32,649 nt of DNA from Tepidanaerobacter sp. GT38 (GTDB lineage Bacteria > Bacillota > Thermosediminibacteria > Thermosediminibacterales > Tepidanaerobacteraceae): NCBI RefSeq assembly GCF_021991635.1, contig NZ_JAFFJA010000014.1:1-32649 (forward strand), in the 5' to 3' direction. The position numbers and the translations under genes are program-made. The notes under the pieces are model-generated. The model was not told the DNA's origin. It did not search any database and saw only the letters and a list, made by a program, of their open reading frames with translations. Within the stretch, counting starts at the first letter, position 1. Every line of letters begins with the position of its first letter. Positions 14,469 through 24,206 of the stretch are shown piece by piece.

Positions 14469-15440
14469 TTGTCTGAAGATATGAAAGAAAATGCCCTGTT
14501 TTTTGGCCTAGAAAATAACTGGTATTATGTATCAACTGCTCAGTCCCTCTTTGACCTTCAACTTCATGCTAGAGAAATTGACTATCTTATACCTTTTTGG
14601 TTTGGTGTAACAGAGCAAGGCACCTTAGTTGATCAGTCCCAATTTGAAGCTATTCAGATTGCTCGTAGGAGCAATCTTGGCATATTAGCCATTATCCATA
14701 ACTTTTCTGACCCCCAGATGGGTGAGCTGATTCATGAACTTTTAACAAATCCAAATTTAAGACAAAGGCTTATAGACTCTATTGAAGCCATGCTGGAAAG
14801 CTATCGTTTTGCCGGGGTAAACATCGATTTTGAATTTGTCCCCCCCGCTGATCGTGCTGCACTTAATAGCTTCATGGAAGGCCTGTATAGGAGGCTTAGT
14901 CCAAGGTTTAGAGTAACCATCTCAGTACCGGCAAAACTCTCTGATGACCCAGATCATCCTTTTTCCGGCGCGTTTGACTACAGAACTCTGGCCAGGTTTT
15001 CCGACCAGCTTTATATTCTGGCCTACGATGAGCACTTCTCTGTGCCTGGTCCTATAGCATCCATAGAATTTGTGAGAAATGTATTGGAATATGCTAAAAC
15101 TGTAATACCACCACATAAAATAAAACTCGGCATGGCCGTATACGGTTACGATTGGGAAGTTTCCCAAGGAATGCCCAGAAGTCTTACTTACAGAGAAGCT
15201 ATTGAACTTGCCCAAAAGCACAATGCCACAATTGTCTATGACGAGACTGCTCAGGAGCCTACTTTCACATATACAGCAAATGGAAATAGACACATAGTTT
15301 GGTTTGAAGACGTCCGAAGCTTCTCTGCTAAACTTGACCTGGTTTTTGAATACAATTTAGCAGGAATTGCCGTGTGGCGTCTTGGTCAGGAAGATCCTCG
15401 GATCTGGATAGTCATTAGAAACCGTTTAAAATATCTCTAA
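14469..15440 (+). CDS. Glycoside hydrolase family 18 protein
   Basis: A 323-residue single-domain TIM-barrel protein of family 18 (chitinase/peptidoglycan-type, like the catalytic part of spore germination protein YaaH). The catalytic motif reads FAGVNIDFEFV at about residues 117-127, with the Asp and Glu of DxE in place. ISVPAKLSDDP and LYILAYDEH are typical later strands, and AGIAVWRLGQEDP is the C-terminal barrel closure. There is no signal peptide and no LysM repeat, unlike YaaH, so it may act inside a sporulating or lysing cell or be exported unusually. The TTG start is favoured by AGAGGTGAT six bases upstream; the next ATG, four codons on, lacks a site. Confidence 0.85.
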   Translation: MSEDMKENALFFGLENNWYYVSTAQSLFDLQLHAREIDYLIPFWFGVTEQGTLVDQSQFEAIQIARRSNLGILAIIHNFSDPQMGELIHELLTNPNLRQRLIDSIEAMLESYRFAGVNIDFEFVPPADRAALNSFMEGLYRRLSPRFRVTISVPAKLSDDPDHPFSGAFDYRTLARFSDQLYILAYDEHFSVPGPIASIEFVRNVLEYAKTVIPPHKIKLGMAVYGYDWEVSQGMPRSLTYREAIELAQKHNATIVYDETAQEPTFTYTANGNRHIVWFEDVRSFSAKLDLVFEYNLAGIAVWRLGQEDPRIWIVIRNRLKYL

Positions 15441-15545
15441 ATCTCCATTAAATATAAATTCCTGTAACAAATTAACAGCATAATCCCAATTCTCACAAAC
15501 CAAACTAATATTGAATGAAAACATCTTAATAATGGAGGTTTTTTT

Positions 15546-15788
15546 ATGGCAAGAATTCACTGCAGTGTATCTAACTGTCATTATTGGAAAAATGGTAATA
15601 TTTGTGATGCCTCTGAAATCATGGTAACTTCCGACAGCGTTGGGAACACTATGCCGGACAGTTTCGATGCTCCTAAAGCCAGCACTGCCCCTGAAACTCC
15701 TGTAAATTCCTGCATGGAAACTTGTTGTAAAACATTTGTTGCTTCCAACTCTCAAGCTGTACAGGCAGACAGAGTCTATAGGAAGTAA
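15546..15788 (+). CDS. DUF1540 cysteine-rich protein
   Basis: An 80-residue protein. The N-terminal part (Cys6, Cys11, Cys20, with HYWKNGNIC) and the C-terminal SCMETCCKTF form one DUF1540 module, probably a small metal-binding fold. Function unknown; such proteins are frequent in spore-forming Clostridia. ATG start with TGGAGG upstream. It stands alone between the GH18 gene and serS and ends in a strong hairpin. The 105 bases before it (15441-15545) show no clear promoter; I could not fit a sporulation sigma factor site with confidence. Confidence 0.85.
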   Translation: MARIHCSVSNCHYWKNGNICDASEIMVTSDSVGNTMPDSFDAPKASTAPETPVNSCMETCCKTFVASNSQAVQADRVYRK

Positions 15789-15795
15789 AAAACTT

Positions 15796-17101
<1,306 letters not shown>

Positions 17102-17141
17102 TCACTTTACCTCCCTAATATATTAATTTTTATCCTCTCTT

Positions 17142-17376
17142 TAAAATATAAAAAGTCCTCTCCACCCTTAAGGGGCGAGAGGACCCGCGTTGCCACCCTT
17201 ATATATTACTTAATTGGAATAACGGAAATATAAAAATTCCCGGTACCTCTTCAAAGGTACAGCTCCAGAGCGGAATTGGGCACCAGCTTTTACCGACTTG
17301 CACCTACCGTCGGCTCTCTGAAAAAAGCAAAGTGCTTACTTTTCTCCTTCCTTGCCGTTGGCTTTTTATGTTTTGT
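17142..17376 (-). promoter_or_regulatory. T-box leader of serS
   Basis: On the minus strand the antiterminator core GGGTGGCAACGCGGGT (17183-17198) is the conserved T-box, a variant with CAAC in place of the usual ACC. It overlaps the 5' arm of a strong terminator, GTCCTCTC...GAGAGGAC (17155-17184), followed by TTTTTATATTTT. Upstream, 150 bases of stem I and linker include a GAATT/AATTCC region where a Ser codon (TCC or TCT) can be placed as the specifier; I cannot fix which. Uncharged tRNA-Ser would favour readthrough into serS. Confidence 0.92.
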
Positions 17377-17381
17377 TTCTT

Positions 17382-17410
17382 ATTATACCCAACGGCTAAT
17401 CTAAAATCAA
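17382..17410 (-). promoter_or_regulatory. Promoter of serS
   Basis: On the minus strand TTGATT (17405-17410), a 17-base spacer and TATAAT (17382-17387). It lies between the end of the dehydrogenase gene and the T-box leader. Confidence 0.85.
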
Positions 17411-17425
17411 GTGCTGTCGTTAATT

Positions 17426-18484
17426 TTAAGGTTTTACAACAACTTTTAATGCTCCACCAATTCTCTCAACAAATGTCTTCACCGCTTCATTTATATCTTT
17501 TAATGCAAATTCATGGGTTATCAGCGGCTTTACATTTATTCTTCCATCAGCCATCAGCGGAATTACTCTTTCTATACACCACATTCCCTCGGCTTTGCCG
17601 CCTGCCATAGTCATATTGTATTGGACTACATGGTTTAAGTCTATCTTCACATCATCTTTGTACATACCAATTAGGGATATGCGCCCGCTCTTTTTCGTTA
17701 TATCTACAGCTTGGGCTGCACCAGCTTGACTCCCTGAAGCCTCTACGGCAAGGTCTACTCCTACTCCACCTGTAATTTCATTTATTCTCTCTTTTAAGTC
17801 TTCTTCTTTTATATTTATTAGGATATCAGCTCCGATTTTTTTGCCAACTTCTAATCGAGATTGTCTGGTGCCTACGAGTATAACTTTACTTGCACCAAAG
17901 ACTTTTGCAAGTTGCGCCGCCATTAAACCAATAGGACCGGGGCCTATAACTGCTACAACATCACCGGGCTGAACCCAGCCTGCCCTCTCCAAGCCATAAA
18001 GGGCGGTGCCAGCTGTTGTGGCTATAGTGCCTTCTTCGTAACTTACGGTATCAGGAATCCGGTGCAAACAGTTTACATGTACTGCCACATATTCAGCATA
18101 GCCTCCATTTACGGTAAAGCCGTAGTGTCGATGACCTTTTTCGATTTTTCCGTAATTTAAGCAGGTAGTGTAAAGACCTCGTATGCAGTTGATACATTTG
18201 CCGCATCCTTTGTGGGGTTCTGCAACAACTCGGTCACCAATTTTAAACTCTGTAACTCCATGCCCTAATGCTACTACTTCACCGGCAAACTCGTGACCTG
18301 GTATATAACTGCCATAAGGCGGGCAGTTAGGCCAACCGTGGGCGATAATTTCCGGATCAGTGCCGCATATGGCACAGGCTTTTACCTTAACTAATACTTC
18401 TTCAGCTTTTGGCTCTGGAATATCTGCATCAACGATTCTCAGATCATTGGGGCCAAATAATACAGCTGCTTGCATCTTATCCAT
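17426..18484 (-). CDS. Zinc-dependent medium-chain alcohol/polyol dehydrogenase
   Basis: A 352-residue NAD(P)-dependent dehydrogenase. The catalytic zinc ligands are seen in CAICGTD and PGHEF, and the structural zinc site in CGKCINCIRGLYTTC. The Rossmann motif is VIGPGPIGLMAAQLA near residue 175. The ATG at 18484 is preferred, since AAGGAGAG lies six bases ahead; an earlier in-frame ATG (18502) lies inside the ribosome site. It begins 18 bases after the previous dehydrogenase gene and is the last gene of the catabolic run. It is a paralogue of the gene at 18503 but not a recent duplicate. Substrate likely a polyol, cyclitol or sugar acid; no terminator is evident between it and serS. Confidence 0.85.
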   Translation of the reverse strand: MDKMQAAVLFGPNDLRIVDADIPEPKAEEVLVKVKACAICGTDPEIIAHGWPNCPPYGSYIPGHEFAGEVVALGHGVTEFKIGDRVVAEPHKGCGKCINCIRGLYTTCLNYGKIEKGHRHYGFTVNGGYAEYVAVHVNCLHRIPDTVSYEEGTIATTAGTALYGLERAGWVQPGDVVAVIGPGPIGLMAAQLAKVFGASKVILVGTRQSRLEVGKKIGADILINIKEEDLKERINEITGGVGVDLAVEASGSQAGAAQAVDITKKSGRISLIGMYKDDVKIDLNHVVQYNMTMAGGKAEGMWCIERVIPLMADGRINVKPLITHEFALKDINEAVKTFVERIGGALKVVVKP

Positions 18485-18502
18485 GTTTTCTCTCCTTTCC
18501 AT

Positions 18503-19540
18503 CTAATCTTCAAAGTATAGCTCTACTTTCATGGCTGTTGCAGCATCTCTGCACGCTTCAAATGCTTTTTCACAATCTGTTATTGGGAACTTGTGACTTA
18601 TTAAATGGCGGACGTAGTCTGGATTTGTTTTGATAAAATCTAATACCTCTTCAAACTCTCCTGTCCCACCAATGCTTCCTATTACAGTAAGGGATTTTAG
18701 CACTATTAGTTTTTGTGGAATTTCAACGTTTGGCAGCATACCTACACAGCCGATGATGCCCATTGGTTTTGCCATATGAATAGTGTTTACCAAGGCTTTA
18801 GCATTGCCTGTTGTTTCTATAATTATGTCATAATGAGCAGTGGTATATAGGGAATTGTAGTTGTTTTCATCGCTGTTTAATTTAAATAATTCTTCTGAAG
18901 GGCTCCCTGCTCCAAGGCTTACCGCAAGTTTCATTCTGTTTTCTACAATATCATATAAATCTACACTGTCGCAGTTATACAGCTTTTTAAGCAGCATTAA
19001 ACTGGCAAGACCTATTGGCCCACCGCCCATAATTAGGATTTTCTTGTCTGTTAGGCTTTCGGCAACTTTTAAGATTTTCTTTATCATATGTGCTGCTACT
19101 GCAATAGGTTCTGTAAGGCAGATTAGGTCAAAGTCTAGTTCTTCCGGCGCTTTGTATACGTATTTTGCATCTCGCACAATGTATTCTGCTGATGCTCCAT
19201 CTACTGTTATCCCGAATTTTTCTATGTGCTTGCATAGGTTTTTATCTACCTTGCAATATTCACATGTACCGCAATACCTGGAACAGTCGCCGGTCACCTT
19301 ATCGCCAACATTAAAACCTGTCACATTTTTACCGACTTGGGCAATGATTCCTGACCATTCATGGCCAAACAGCATGGGGTATTTATGGGGGCCGCTGTAT
19401 TTGCCATTATATAAAGCTACATCAGAACCGCAAATGCCTATATTTTTTATTTTTATTAATATCTCATTGTCTTTAAGTTCAGGTTTTTCCCGCTCTGCGA
19501 TTTCTACATTCTTTGGAGATTGAAATAAATAAGCTCTCAT
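18503..19540 (-). CDS. Zinc-dependent medium-chain alcohol/polyol dehydrogenase (sorbitol/threonine dehydrogenase-like)
   Basis: A 345-residue dehydrogenase. Catalytic zinc residues are in GICGSD and FGHEW, and the structural zinc lobe is CGTCEYCKVDKNLC. The NAD-binding motif is IMGGGPIGLASLMLL near residue 165. I start at the ATG at 19540 (MRAYLF), because AAGGTGA is placed before it; the GTG at 19558 overlaps that site. The gap to the upstream hydroxyacid dehydrogenase is 22 bases, so they are co-transcribed. With the next gene it gives the operon two dehydrogenases of one superfamily, which would suit two successive oxidations of a polyol ring or chain. Confidence 0.85.
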   Translation of the reverse strand: MRAYLFQSPKNVEIAEREKPELKDNEILIKIKNIGICGSDVALYNGKYSGPHKYPMLFGHEWSGIIAQVGKNVTGFNVGDKVTGDCSRYCGTCEYCKVDKNLCKHIEKFGITVDGASAEYIVRDAKYVYKAPEELDFDLICLTEPIAVAAHMIKKILKVAESLTDKKILIMGGGPIGLASLMLLKKLYNCDSVDLYDIVENRMKLAVSLGAGSPSEELFKLNSDENNYNSLYTTAHYDIIIETTGNAKALVNTIHMAKPMGIIGCVGMLPNVEIPQKLIVLKSLTVIGSIGGTGEFEEVLDFIKTNPDYVRHLISHKFPITDCEKAFEACRDAATAMKVELYFED

Positions 19541-19562
19541 TTTTTCACCTTCAGTCACTTTA

Positions 19563-20519
19563 TTACTTGTTTACAATGTTATCCGGTGTTTCGTTGTTTA
19601 TTATCTTTATGATATTTCTTGCACATGCCATGCTCACAGCATTTAATGATTCTTTTGAATAAGAAGCAATGTGAGAGGTTATTATTACATTGTCTAATTT
19701 CAAAAGGGGGCTATCAGCTTGTATGGGTTCCTGCTCTGTTACATCAAGGGCTGCTCCGCCCAAATGACCATTTGTTAAAAACTGATACAGAGCATTTTCA
19801 TCTACTATACCCCCTCTGGCAGTATTGATGATAAATGCTCCTTTTTTCATCTGATGCATCTCTTTACTGCTTATTAAGTTTCGTGTATCAGGGGTTAATG
19901 GCACGTGAATTGAAATGAAATCAGATTCTTTTATTAAAGTTTCTAAATCTACCAGCTCTATATTAGATAAGTTCGCACTTTCTTTCACATATGGATCGTA
20001 ACCTAATACCCGCATGTCAAAGCCTTGGCCTCTTTTAGCTACTCGCCTTCCGATAGCTCCGCAACCTATAATCCCAAGAGTCTTTTTGCATACATCTACA
20101 CCGATATCTTTGTTCCATTTGCCTCGTTTAACTTCGAAAGCATTAGCTGAAATCTTGCGTGCAATATTTAGTATAAGGCCAAAGGCAAAATCGGCTACTG
20201 CATCAGAATTGGTTGCGGGCACATTCGTAACGGGGATCCCCATTTCCTTGGCTTTTTCGCAATCTATGTTATCTACACCGGCACCGTGTTTGCAAATTAT
20301 TTTAAGTTTTTTCCCGGCTTCGATAACTTTAGCTGTCATGTGGTCAGCACCTACAATAACAGCATCATATTCTCCTATGACTTTTAAAAAGTCCTCTTCT
20401 CCGTACAGGCCGCTTTCCTTCTTAAAATCTATTGAACAATTGTTTTGCTCTAAGAGTTTTATGGGTTCTTCAGATACTTGCCCAAAGGATCTAGAGGTAA
20501 CAAGTATTTTGTAAGTCAT
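19563..20519 (-). CDS. D-2-hydroxyacid dehydrogenase (phosphoglycerate dehydrogenase-like)
   Basis: A 318-residue NAD-dependent D-isomer 2-hydroxyacid dehydrogenase. It has KIICKHGAGVDNID, the nucleotide motif GIIGCGAIGRRV, and the catalytic Arg in TARGGIVD. The catalytic Glu lies in TEQEP and the catalytic His in SHIASYS. There is no C-terminal ACT domain, so it is unlikely to be the serine-pathway enzyme; reduction of a keto-sugar acid or hydroxypyruvate-like compound fits better. Its place between the DGOK-family kinase and two polyol dehydrogenases supports a catabolic role. ATG start; AAGGAG lies ten bases upstream. Confidence 0.85.
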   Translation of the reverse strand: MTYKILVTSRSFGQVSEEPIKLLEQNNCSIDFKKESGLYGEEDFLKVIGEYDAVIVGADHMTAKVIEAGKKLKIICKHGAGVDNIDCEKAKEMGIPVTNVPATNSDAVADFAFGLILNIARKISANAFEVKRGKWNKDIGVDVCKKTLGIIGCGAIGRRVAKRGQGFDMRVLGYDPYVKESANLSNIELVDLETLIKESDFISIHVPLTPDTRNLISSKEMHQMKKGAFIINTARGGIVDENALYQFLTNGHLGGAALDVTEQEPIQADSPLLKLDNVIITSHIASYSKESLNAVSMACARNIIKIINNETPDNIVNK

Positions 20520-20549
20520 AACTGACTAACTCCTTTTAAATAATTAATT

Positions 20550-21536
20550 TTAATCCTTAATTATTTCAAAAAATCCTTTAACTGCAAAATCGCTTTGCTT
20601 GGTTTTTTCTACAACCTTAACTTTTAAGCCTAAACATGCAATCTCCAATAAAGCATTGTATATCTCTGCAATAGTCCTATTAGCGTAAATAATCACATAA
20701 TTGATACCACGCCATTTGTTCTGTAAATATTGCTCTAAACATATAATGTCGCCGCCGAATATTGCGCCCTCTAAAAAAGATGTTTTTGCCCGAGTATCTG
20801 CCACATGAAATACCTGCATGGTGTTTATCAGGTAAACGGTCTTGTTAAATCCATATTGCATTAGCATTTTAAAGGCCTTCTGAACCATGCTTTTATCACA
20901 TTCAAATATGTCTTTTTCTATTGAAGCAGATATGATTGTATGGTTTGATATGGCGTGAAATAGTTCCCCCGACATGGTTGAAATTAAGTCTGTTATTTTT
21001 TGGTCTTGAACATAGGCTATTTGGGTATGGGAACCGGGTATCAGTATGGCAGCTGATGAGCTTTTTACTTCGTCGTCTAAAGTGCTAAGAAGCCCAAATA
21101 TTTCTACCTCTTCTCCTCGCATGGAATTTACTTCTAAGACATTATCCGTTGTTATAACTTCGGAATCAGGCGTGCTCTTTACACCAGGAATTAGACCGAT
21201 TTGTCTTTTGAAAAAGAGGTCTTCATGATAACTGTAAACATGGTCCCGAAGGTCTTGTAAGGTTACAGGTACTTTTAGATGCGGAACTTCCTTAATTCCA
21301 AAAGGTGAAGTAACCATACCAGAGGCAAAAATTGCTGAAATATCTTGGTCTTTTAAGCCGTTTCTTTCTAGAACTTTGTCATAAAGTTTTTTAAGGCCTT
21401 CTAGTAAAACCCGATTAGTTCCGGCAATAGATGAGTCTTTAGACCCTATGCTTTTTTGATCATGATCAATTATTTTATTGTCTTTGATTAAATATATCCT
21501 TGAATTGGTTGTCCCTGAATCAAAATATGCTTTCAG
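20550..21536 (-). CDS. dgoK: 2-dehydro-3-deoxygalactonokinase family (DGOK) sugar-acid kinase, non-ATG start
   Basis: A 328-residue kinase of the DGOK family, which phosphorylates 2-keto-3-deoxy sugar acids at C6 before aldolase cleavage. The first in-frame ATG (21317) would remove 73 residues, including the conserved N-terminal phosphate loop KAYFDSGTTNSRIYLI, which is intact upstream in frame. No ATG, GTG or TTG precedes that loop. The best start is the CTG at 21534-21536, with GAGGAGG ten bases ahead; ATT at 21540-21542 is the alternative. The gene begins five bases from the stop of the KDPG aldolase gene, so it may depend on coupled translation. PGSHTQ near residue 165 and FLEGAIFGGD near 275 are family motifs. 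Confidence 0.82.
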   Translation of the reverse strand: MKAYFDSGTTNSRIYLIKDNKIIDHDQKSIGSKDSSIAGTNRVLLEGLKKLYDKVLERNGLKDQDISAIFASGMVTSPFGIKEVPHLKVPVTLQDLRDHVYSYHEDLFFKRQIGLIPGVKSTPDSEVITTDNVLEVNSMRGEEVEIFGLLSTLDDEVKSSSAAILIPGSHTQIAYVQDQKITDLISTMSGELFHAISNHTIISASIEKDIFECDKSMVQKAFKMLMQYGFNKTVYLINTMQVFHVADTRAKTSFLEGAIFGGDIICLEQYLQNKWRGINYVIIYANRTIAEIYNALLEIACLGLKVKVVEKTKQSDFAVKGFFEIIKD

Positions 21537-21541
21537 CGTAA

Positions 21542-22183
21542 TTAGACCTCCTCAAGTTTTTTTACATAACTTCGGGCAATTTTTTCAACTTCATCGTATT
21601 TTCCTGCGTAAATTAGTGATTTGTCTACAAGGTTTCCACCAATACCTAGGCCATCGGCACCGGCTTTTAGAAACTCTGTCATATTGTTAAGATTAACTCC
21701 TCCTACAGCTAAAAGAGGTATATTGTCCAGCGGGCCTCTGACTGCTTTTATATACCCAGGTCCTACATTTCCTACAGGAAATACTTTGACAAAGTCTGCT
21801 CCTAGCTGGTGTGCTTTTACTATTTCAGTTGGTGAAAAGGCACCAGGTATGGAAATCATGTTTAAGTCTTTTGTTTGTTTTATGACGACTTCGTCTGTAT
21901 TTGGAGAAACGATAAAGCATGCTCCATGCTGATTTGCTTCTCTTACCTGCTTATCTGTTAGAACTGTCCCTGCGCCCAAGAGTATTTCATTTTCAAATTC
22001 TTTTTTCACTATTTCAATGCTCTTCATAGCATCGTCACGGTTTAGGGTAATTTCCATTACTTTAATGCCGCCCTTTATTAGTGCTTCAGCGGTTTTTAAG
22101 ATGTGGTCACTATCTATCCCTCTGATAATGGCCACTATCTTAGCGGTTTTAATTGTATCTATGATTTGTTTTTGACTTGCCAT
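21542..22183 (-). CDS. eda: KDPG/KHG-type aldolase
   Basis: A 213-residue class I aldolase that splits 2-keto-3-deoxy-6-phospho sugar acids into pyruvate and glyceraldehyde 3-phosphate. VAIIRGID carries the phosphate-site Arg. EITLNRDD has the catalytic Glu. FIVSPNTD and DFVKVFPVGN carry the Schiff-base Lys. AVGGVN completes the phosphate site. The ATG at 22183 is preferred, since AAGGAG lies eight bases upstream; the GTG at 22192 overlaps it. The kinase gene follows immediately, giving the usual kinase-aldolase pair; together they imply a 2-keto-3-deoxy acid intermediate in this pathway. Confidence 0.93.
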   Translation of the reverse strand: MASQKQIIDTIKTAKIVAIIRGIDSDHILKTAEALIKGGIKVMEITLNRDDAMKSIEIVKKEFENEILLGAGTVLTDKQVREANQHGACFIVSPNTDEVVIKQTKDLNMISIPGAFSPTEIVKAHQLGADFVKVFPVGNVGPGYIKAVRGPLDNIPLLAVGGVNLNNMTEFLKAGADGLGIGGNLVDKSLIYAGKYDEVEKIARSYVKKLEEV

Positions 22184-22195
22184 GATAATCACTCC

Positions 22196-22945
22196 TTAAT
22201 TTCCAAGGTAGCCGCCATCTACTGGTATTACAGCACCATTTACGTAGTCCGAGGCTTTTGATGCAAGATATATTATAGTGCCTTTTATGTCTTCAGGGGT
22301 CCCCCATCTGCCGGCAGGTATGCGCTTTAATATGGATTCATTTCTTACTGGGTCATTTATTAGCTGGGTATTTAAAGCCGTAGCCATGTATCCGGGAGCT
22401 ATAGCATTTACGTTTACTCCCCTTCCTGCCCATTCGTTAGATAAGGCTTTGGTCAGCTGGGCCACACCGCCTTTGCTGGCAGCATAGGCAGGCACTGTAT
22501 ATCCACCGAAAAAGCTCAGCATAGATGCAAAGTTTATGATTTTGCCATGCCCTTGTTTTAGCATAAGCCTTCCTGCCAACTGACAGAGCTCAAATACTGA
22601 TGTTAAGTTGATTTCTATTACCGCATCCCAATCTTCCAGGCTAAATTCTTCGCATTTATTCCTTCTTTGAATTCCTGCTCCATTTACTAATATATCTAAA
22701 GATCCAAGTTTTTCGACGGCTAAATTAAAAGCTTCCCTTAGTTCTTTCCGATTTGAAAGATCTGCACGAATGCCATAAACGGCAGGGCCTTGTTGAGAAA
22801 GTTCTTTTGCTTTTTCTTCTACGTTTTTTGCTATGTCGATTATGGCAACTTCTGCTCCTGCATCATGCAGGGCTTCTACTGCACCAAGGCTCAATCCAGA
22901 TGCTCCGCCGGTTACAATCGCCTTTTTCCCTTTTAGATCAAACAC
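22196..22945 (-). CDS. Short-chain dehydrogenase/reductase, KduD/gluconate 5-dehydrogenase-like
   Basis: A 249-residue classical SDR. The cofactor motif is VTGGASGLSLG near residue 11, with Asp after the second strand (IDIAK), which points to NAD. NGAGIQRR near residue 88 resembles 2-deoxygluconate/5-keto-4-deoxyuronate dehydrogenases. The catalytic Ser is in NFASMLS, and Tyr/Lys in YAASK. The GTG start has AAAGGTGTGA upstream. It lies 12 bases before the aldolase gene and is separated from the hydrolase gene by a long hairpin. A role in oxidising or reducing a keto-gluconate-type acid fits its neighbours; the precise substrate is unproven. Confidence 0.88.
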   Translation of the reverse strand: MFDLKGKKAIVTGGASGLSLGAVEALHDAGAEVAIIDIAKNVEEKAKELSQQGPAVYGIRADLSNRKELREAFNLAVEKLGSLDILVNGAGIQRRNKCEEFSLEDWDAVIEINLTSVFELCQLAGRLMLKQGHGKIINFASMLSFFGGYTVPAYAASKGGVAQLTKALSNEWAGRGVNVNAIAPGYMATALNTQLINDPVRNESILKRIPAGRWGTPEDIKGTIIYLASKASDYVNGAVIPVDGGYLGN

Positions 22946-22969
22946 GATCTCACACCTTTCTTTTTTTTA

Positions 22970-23010
22970 AAATTGAGTATAAGACCTATAAAAGGTCTTA
23001 TACTCAATTT
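22970..23010 (-). other. 18-bp intercistronic hairpin between hydrolase and SDR genes
   Basis: AAATTGAGTATAAGACCT (22970-22987) and its perfect complement (22993-23010) enclose a five-base loop. On the coding strand it follows the hydrolase stop by four bases and is followed by TTTTAAAAAAAA, not a clean U-run. It may be a weak terminator or, more likely, an RNA-stability or processing element. Confidence 0.75.
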
Positions 23011-23014
23011 GATA

Positions 23015-24127
23015 TTATAGCTTATGCCAACCACCAATCATGGGCAGTTCGTCAACTGACTTCCAGCCGGGGCTCATGGGTTCTTTTAGGAATGGTTTCA
23101 TTTCTTCTTCTGTGCGTAGTGTTACTTTTTCTACTGGTGGTACTGTTCCTGGTGGGAATGCTTCTAAAATTTGGTCTATTACTAGTGTTAAGTATTTCAG
23201 TATAGCTGCAACTGGCCTTTTCGCTTTTCTTGCCGAGGCTATGCTGGGTTTACCTACTACGCCTTCAGGGGTTGCTGCACGCTCAATAGCTGCATGGCCT
23301 TCGCCTTCAGACCAGCGGCTGGGCCTTCCGTAAGGATCTACTGATGTATCAAAGTGGCCTTCCGGTAAGAAGCTTTGTGGCTGTGCATCTACTACTACAC
23401 TCATGTCGATCATTCCGGGGAATAGCAAGAGGCCTACTGATGTTTCGCTTTCATCTGCGTGTATGAAATGGGTTTCCAAGCTGTCTTCACGGTCAACTGG
23501 ATAGAAGAATTCCCTTACAGCTCTGTGCCAGTCAATTACACGGAAGATTCCTGGAAGCTGATATCTCTTCATAAATTCATGAATAGCTCCTTCCAGCATC
23601 CATAGATGGCCGTGGTTGTTTACTAAGATGATTTTTCTAAATCCGTCGTTCCAAAGTCCCAGCATTGTATAAATGATGGTCTCTTCTACTACTTCTTTAG
23701 GCATGATTACTGTGCCTGCCATACCTAAGTGGTGATATGGATGGCCGCCGTAGTTTAGTGGTGGGAAGGCTAGGCTTACTTCTCTCCCTTGTTTTGCTGT
23801 GTATCTTCTTACACCTTCTATGATTTGTGTTACCATAAAGGTATCAAGACCAGTATTTGCATGAATACCGTGGTTTTCTGTGCAACCAATGGGTACTAAT
23901 ACTACGTCGTTTTTCTTGCGCTTTTCGATGACTTTTACTCTAGGAGTGTTTTGAATGTAGGTACCTGGTTTGCCTAGTTCTGATTCTGATGGAATTCCAT
24001 ATTCCTTTAAAATCTCGTCGATTTCTTCTTCACTGGCATCCCATATTTGTTTCTTTAGACGCCCTACCTCATTGTCCTCAAATATTATTGCTGGGTTATC
24101 TGTAAGCAACCATTTTTTGTTTTTCAT
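23015..24127 (-). CDS. Creatininase-family hydrolase, IolN-like (3-dehydro-scyllo-inosose hydrolase type)
   Basis: A 370-residue metal-dependent amidase-fold protein. Metal-site segments are VPIGCTENHGIHANTGLDT near residues 77-95 (Glu, His, Asp), VNNHGH near 170 and HADESETSVG near 225. It is longer than creatininase itself (~260 residues) because of an N-terminal ~60-residue extension and a long C-terminal part. That form resembles the ring-opening hydrolase IolN of the Thermotoga-type inositol pathway, where it cuts a diketo-inositol to a keto-gluconate. The assignment is from memory of that family. It is first in the enzyme operon, has AAGGAGAGG before its ATG, and sits behind two GGTATAC sites. 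Confidence 0.7.
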   Translation of the reverse strand: MKNKKWLLTDNPAIIFEDNEVGRLKKQIWDASEEEIDEILKEYGIPSESELGKPGTYIQNTPRVKVIEKRKKNDVVLVPIGCTENHGIHANTGLDTFMVTQIIEGVRRYTAKQGREVSLAFPPLNYGGHPYHHLGMAGTVIMPKEVVEETIIYTMLGLWNDGFRKIILVNNHGHLWMLEGAIHEFMKRYQLPGIFRVIDWHRAVREFFYPVDREDSLETHFIHADESETSVGLLLFPGMIDMSVVVDAQPQSFLPEGHFDTSVDPYGRPSRWSEGEGHAAIERAATPEGVVGKPSIASARKAKRPVAAILKYLTLVIDQILEAFPPGTVPPVEKVTLRTEEEMKPFLKEPMSPGWKSVDELPMIGGWHKL

Positions 24128-24154
24128 CTAAACCTCTCCTTTGCTTGATATTTA

Positions 24155-24175
24155 TTGGTATACTCCTGGTATACC
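24155..24175. promoter_or_regulatory. Tandem GntR-type operator before the hydrolase operon
   Basis: TTGGTATACT (24155-24164) and CTGGTATACC (24166-24175): two GTATAC cores exactly 11 bp apart, in the 79-bp gap between permease and hydrolase genes. A TATAAA box lies just upstream on the minus strand. The same paired core occurs before the binding-protein gene and, in degenerate form, before the GntR gene. Confidence 0.7.
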
Positions 24176-24206
24176 CTTTATACTTAAAAAAAATTGTTAA
24201 CTTAAG

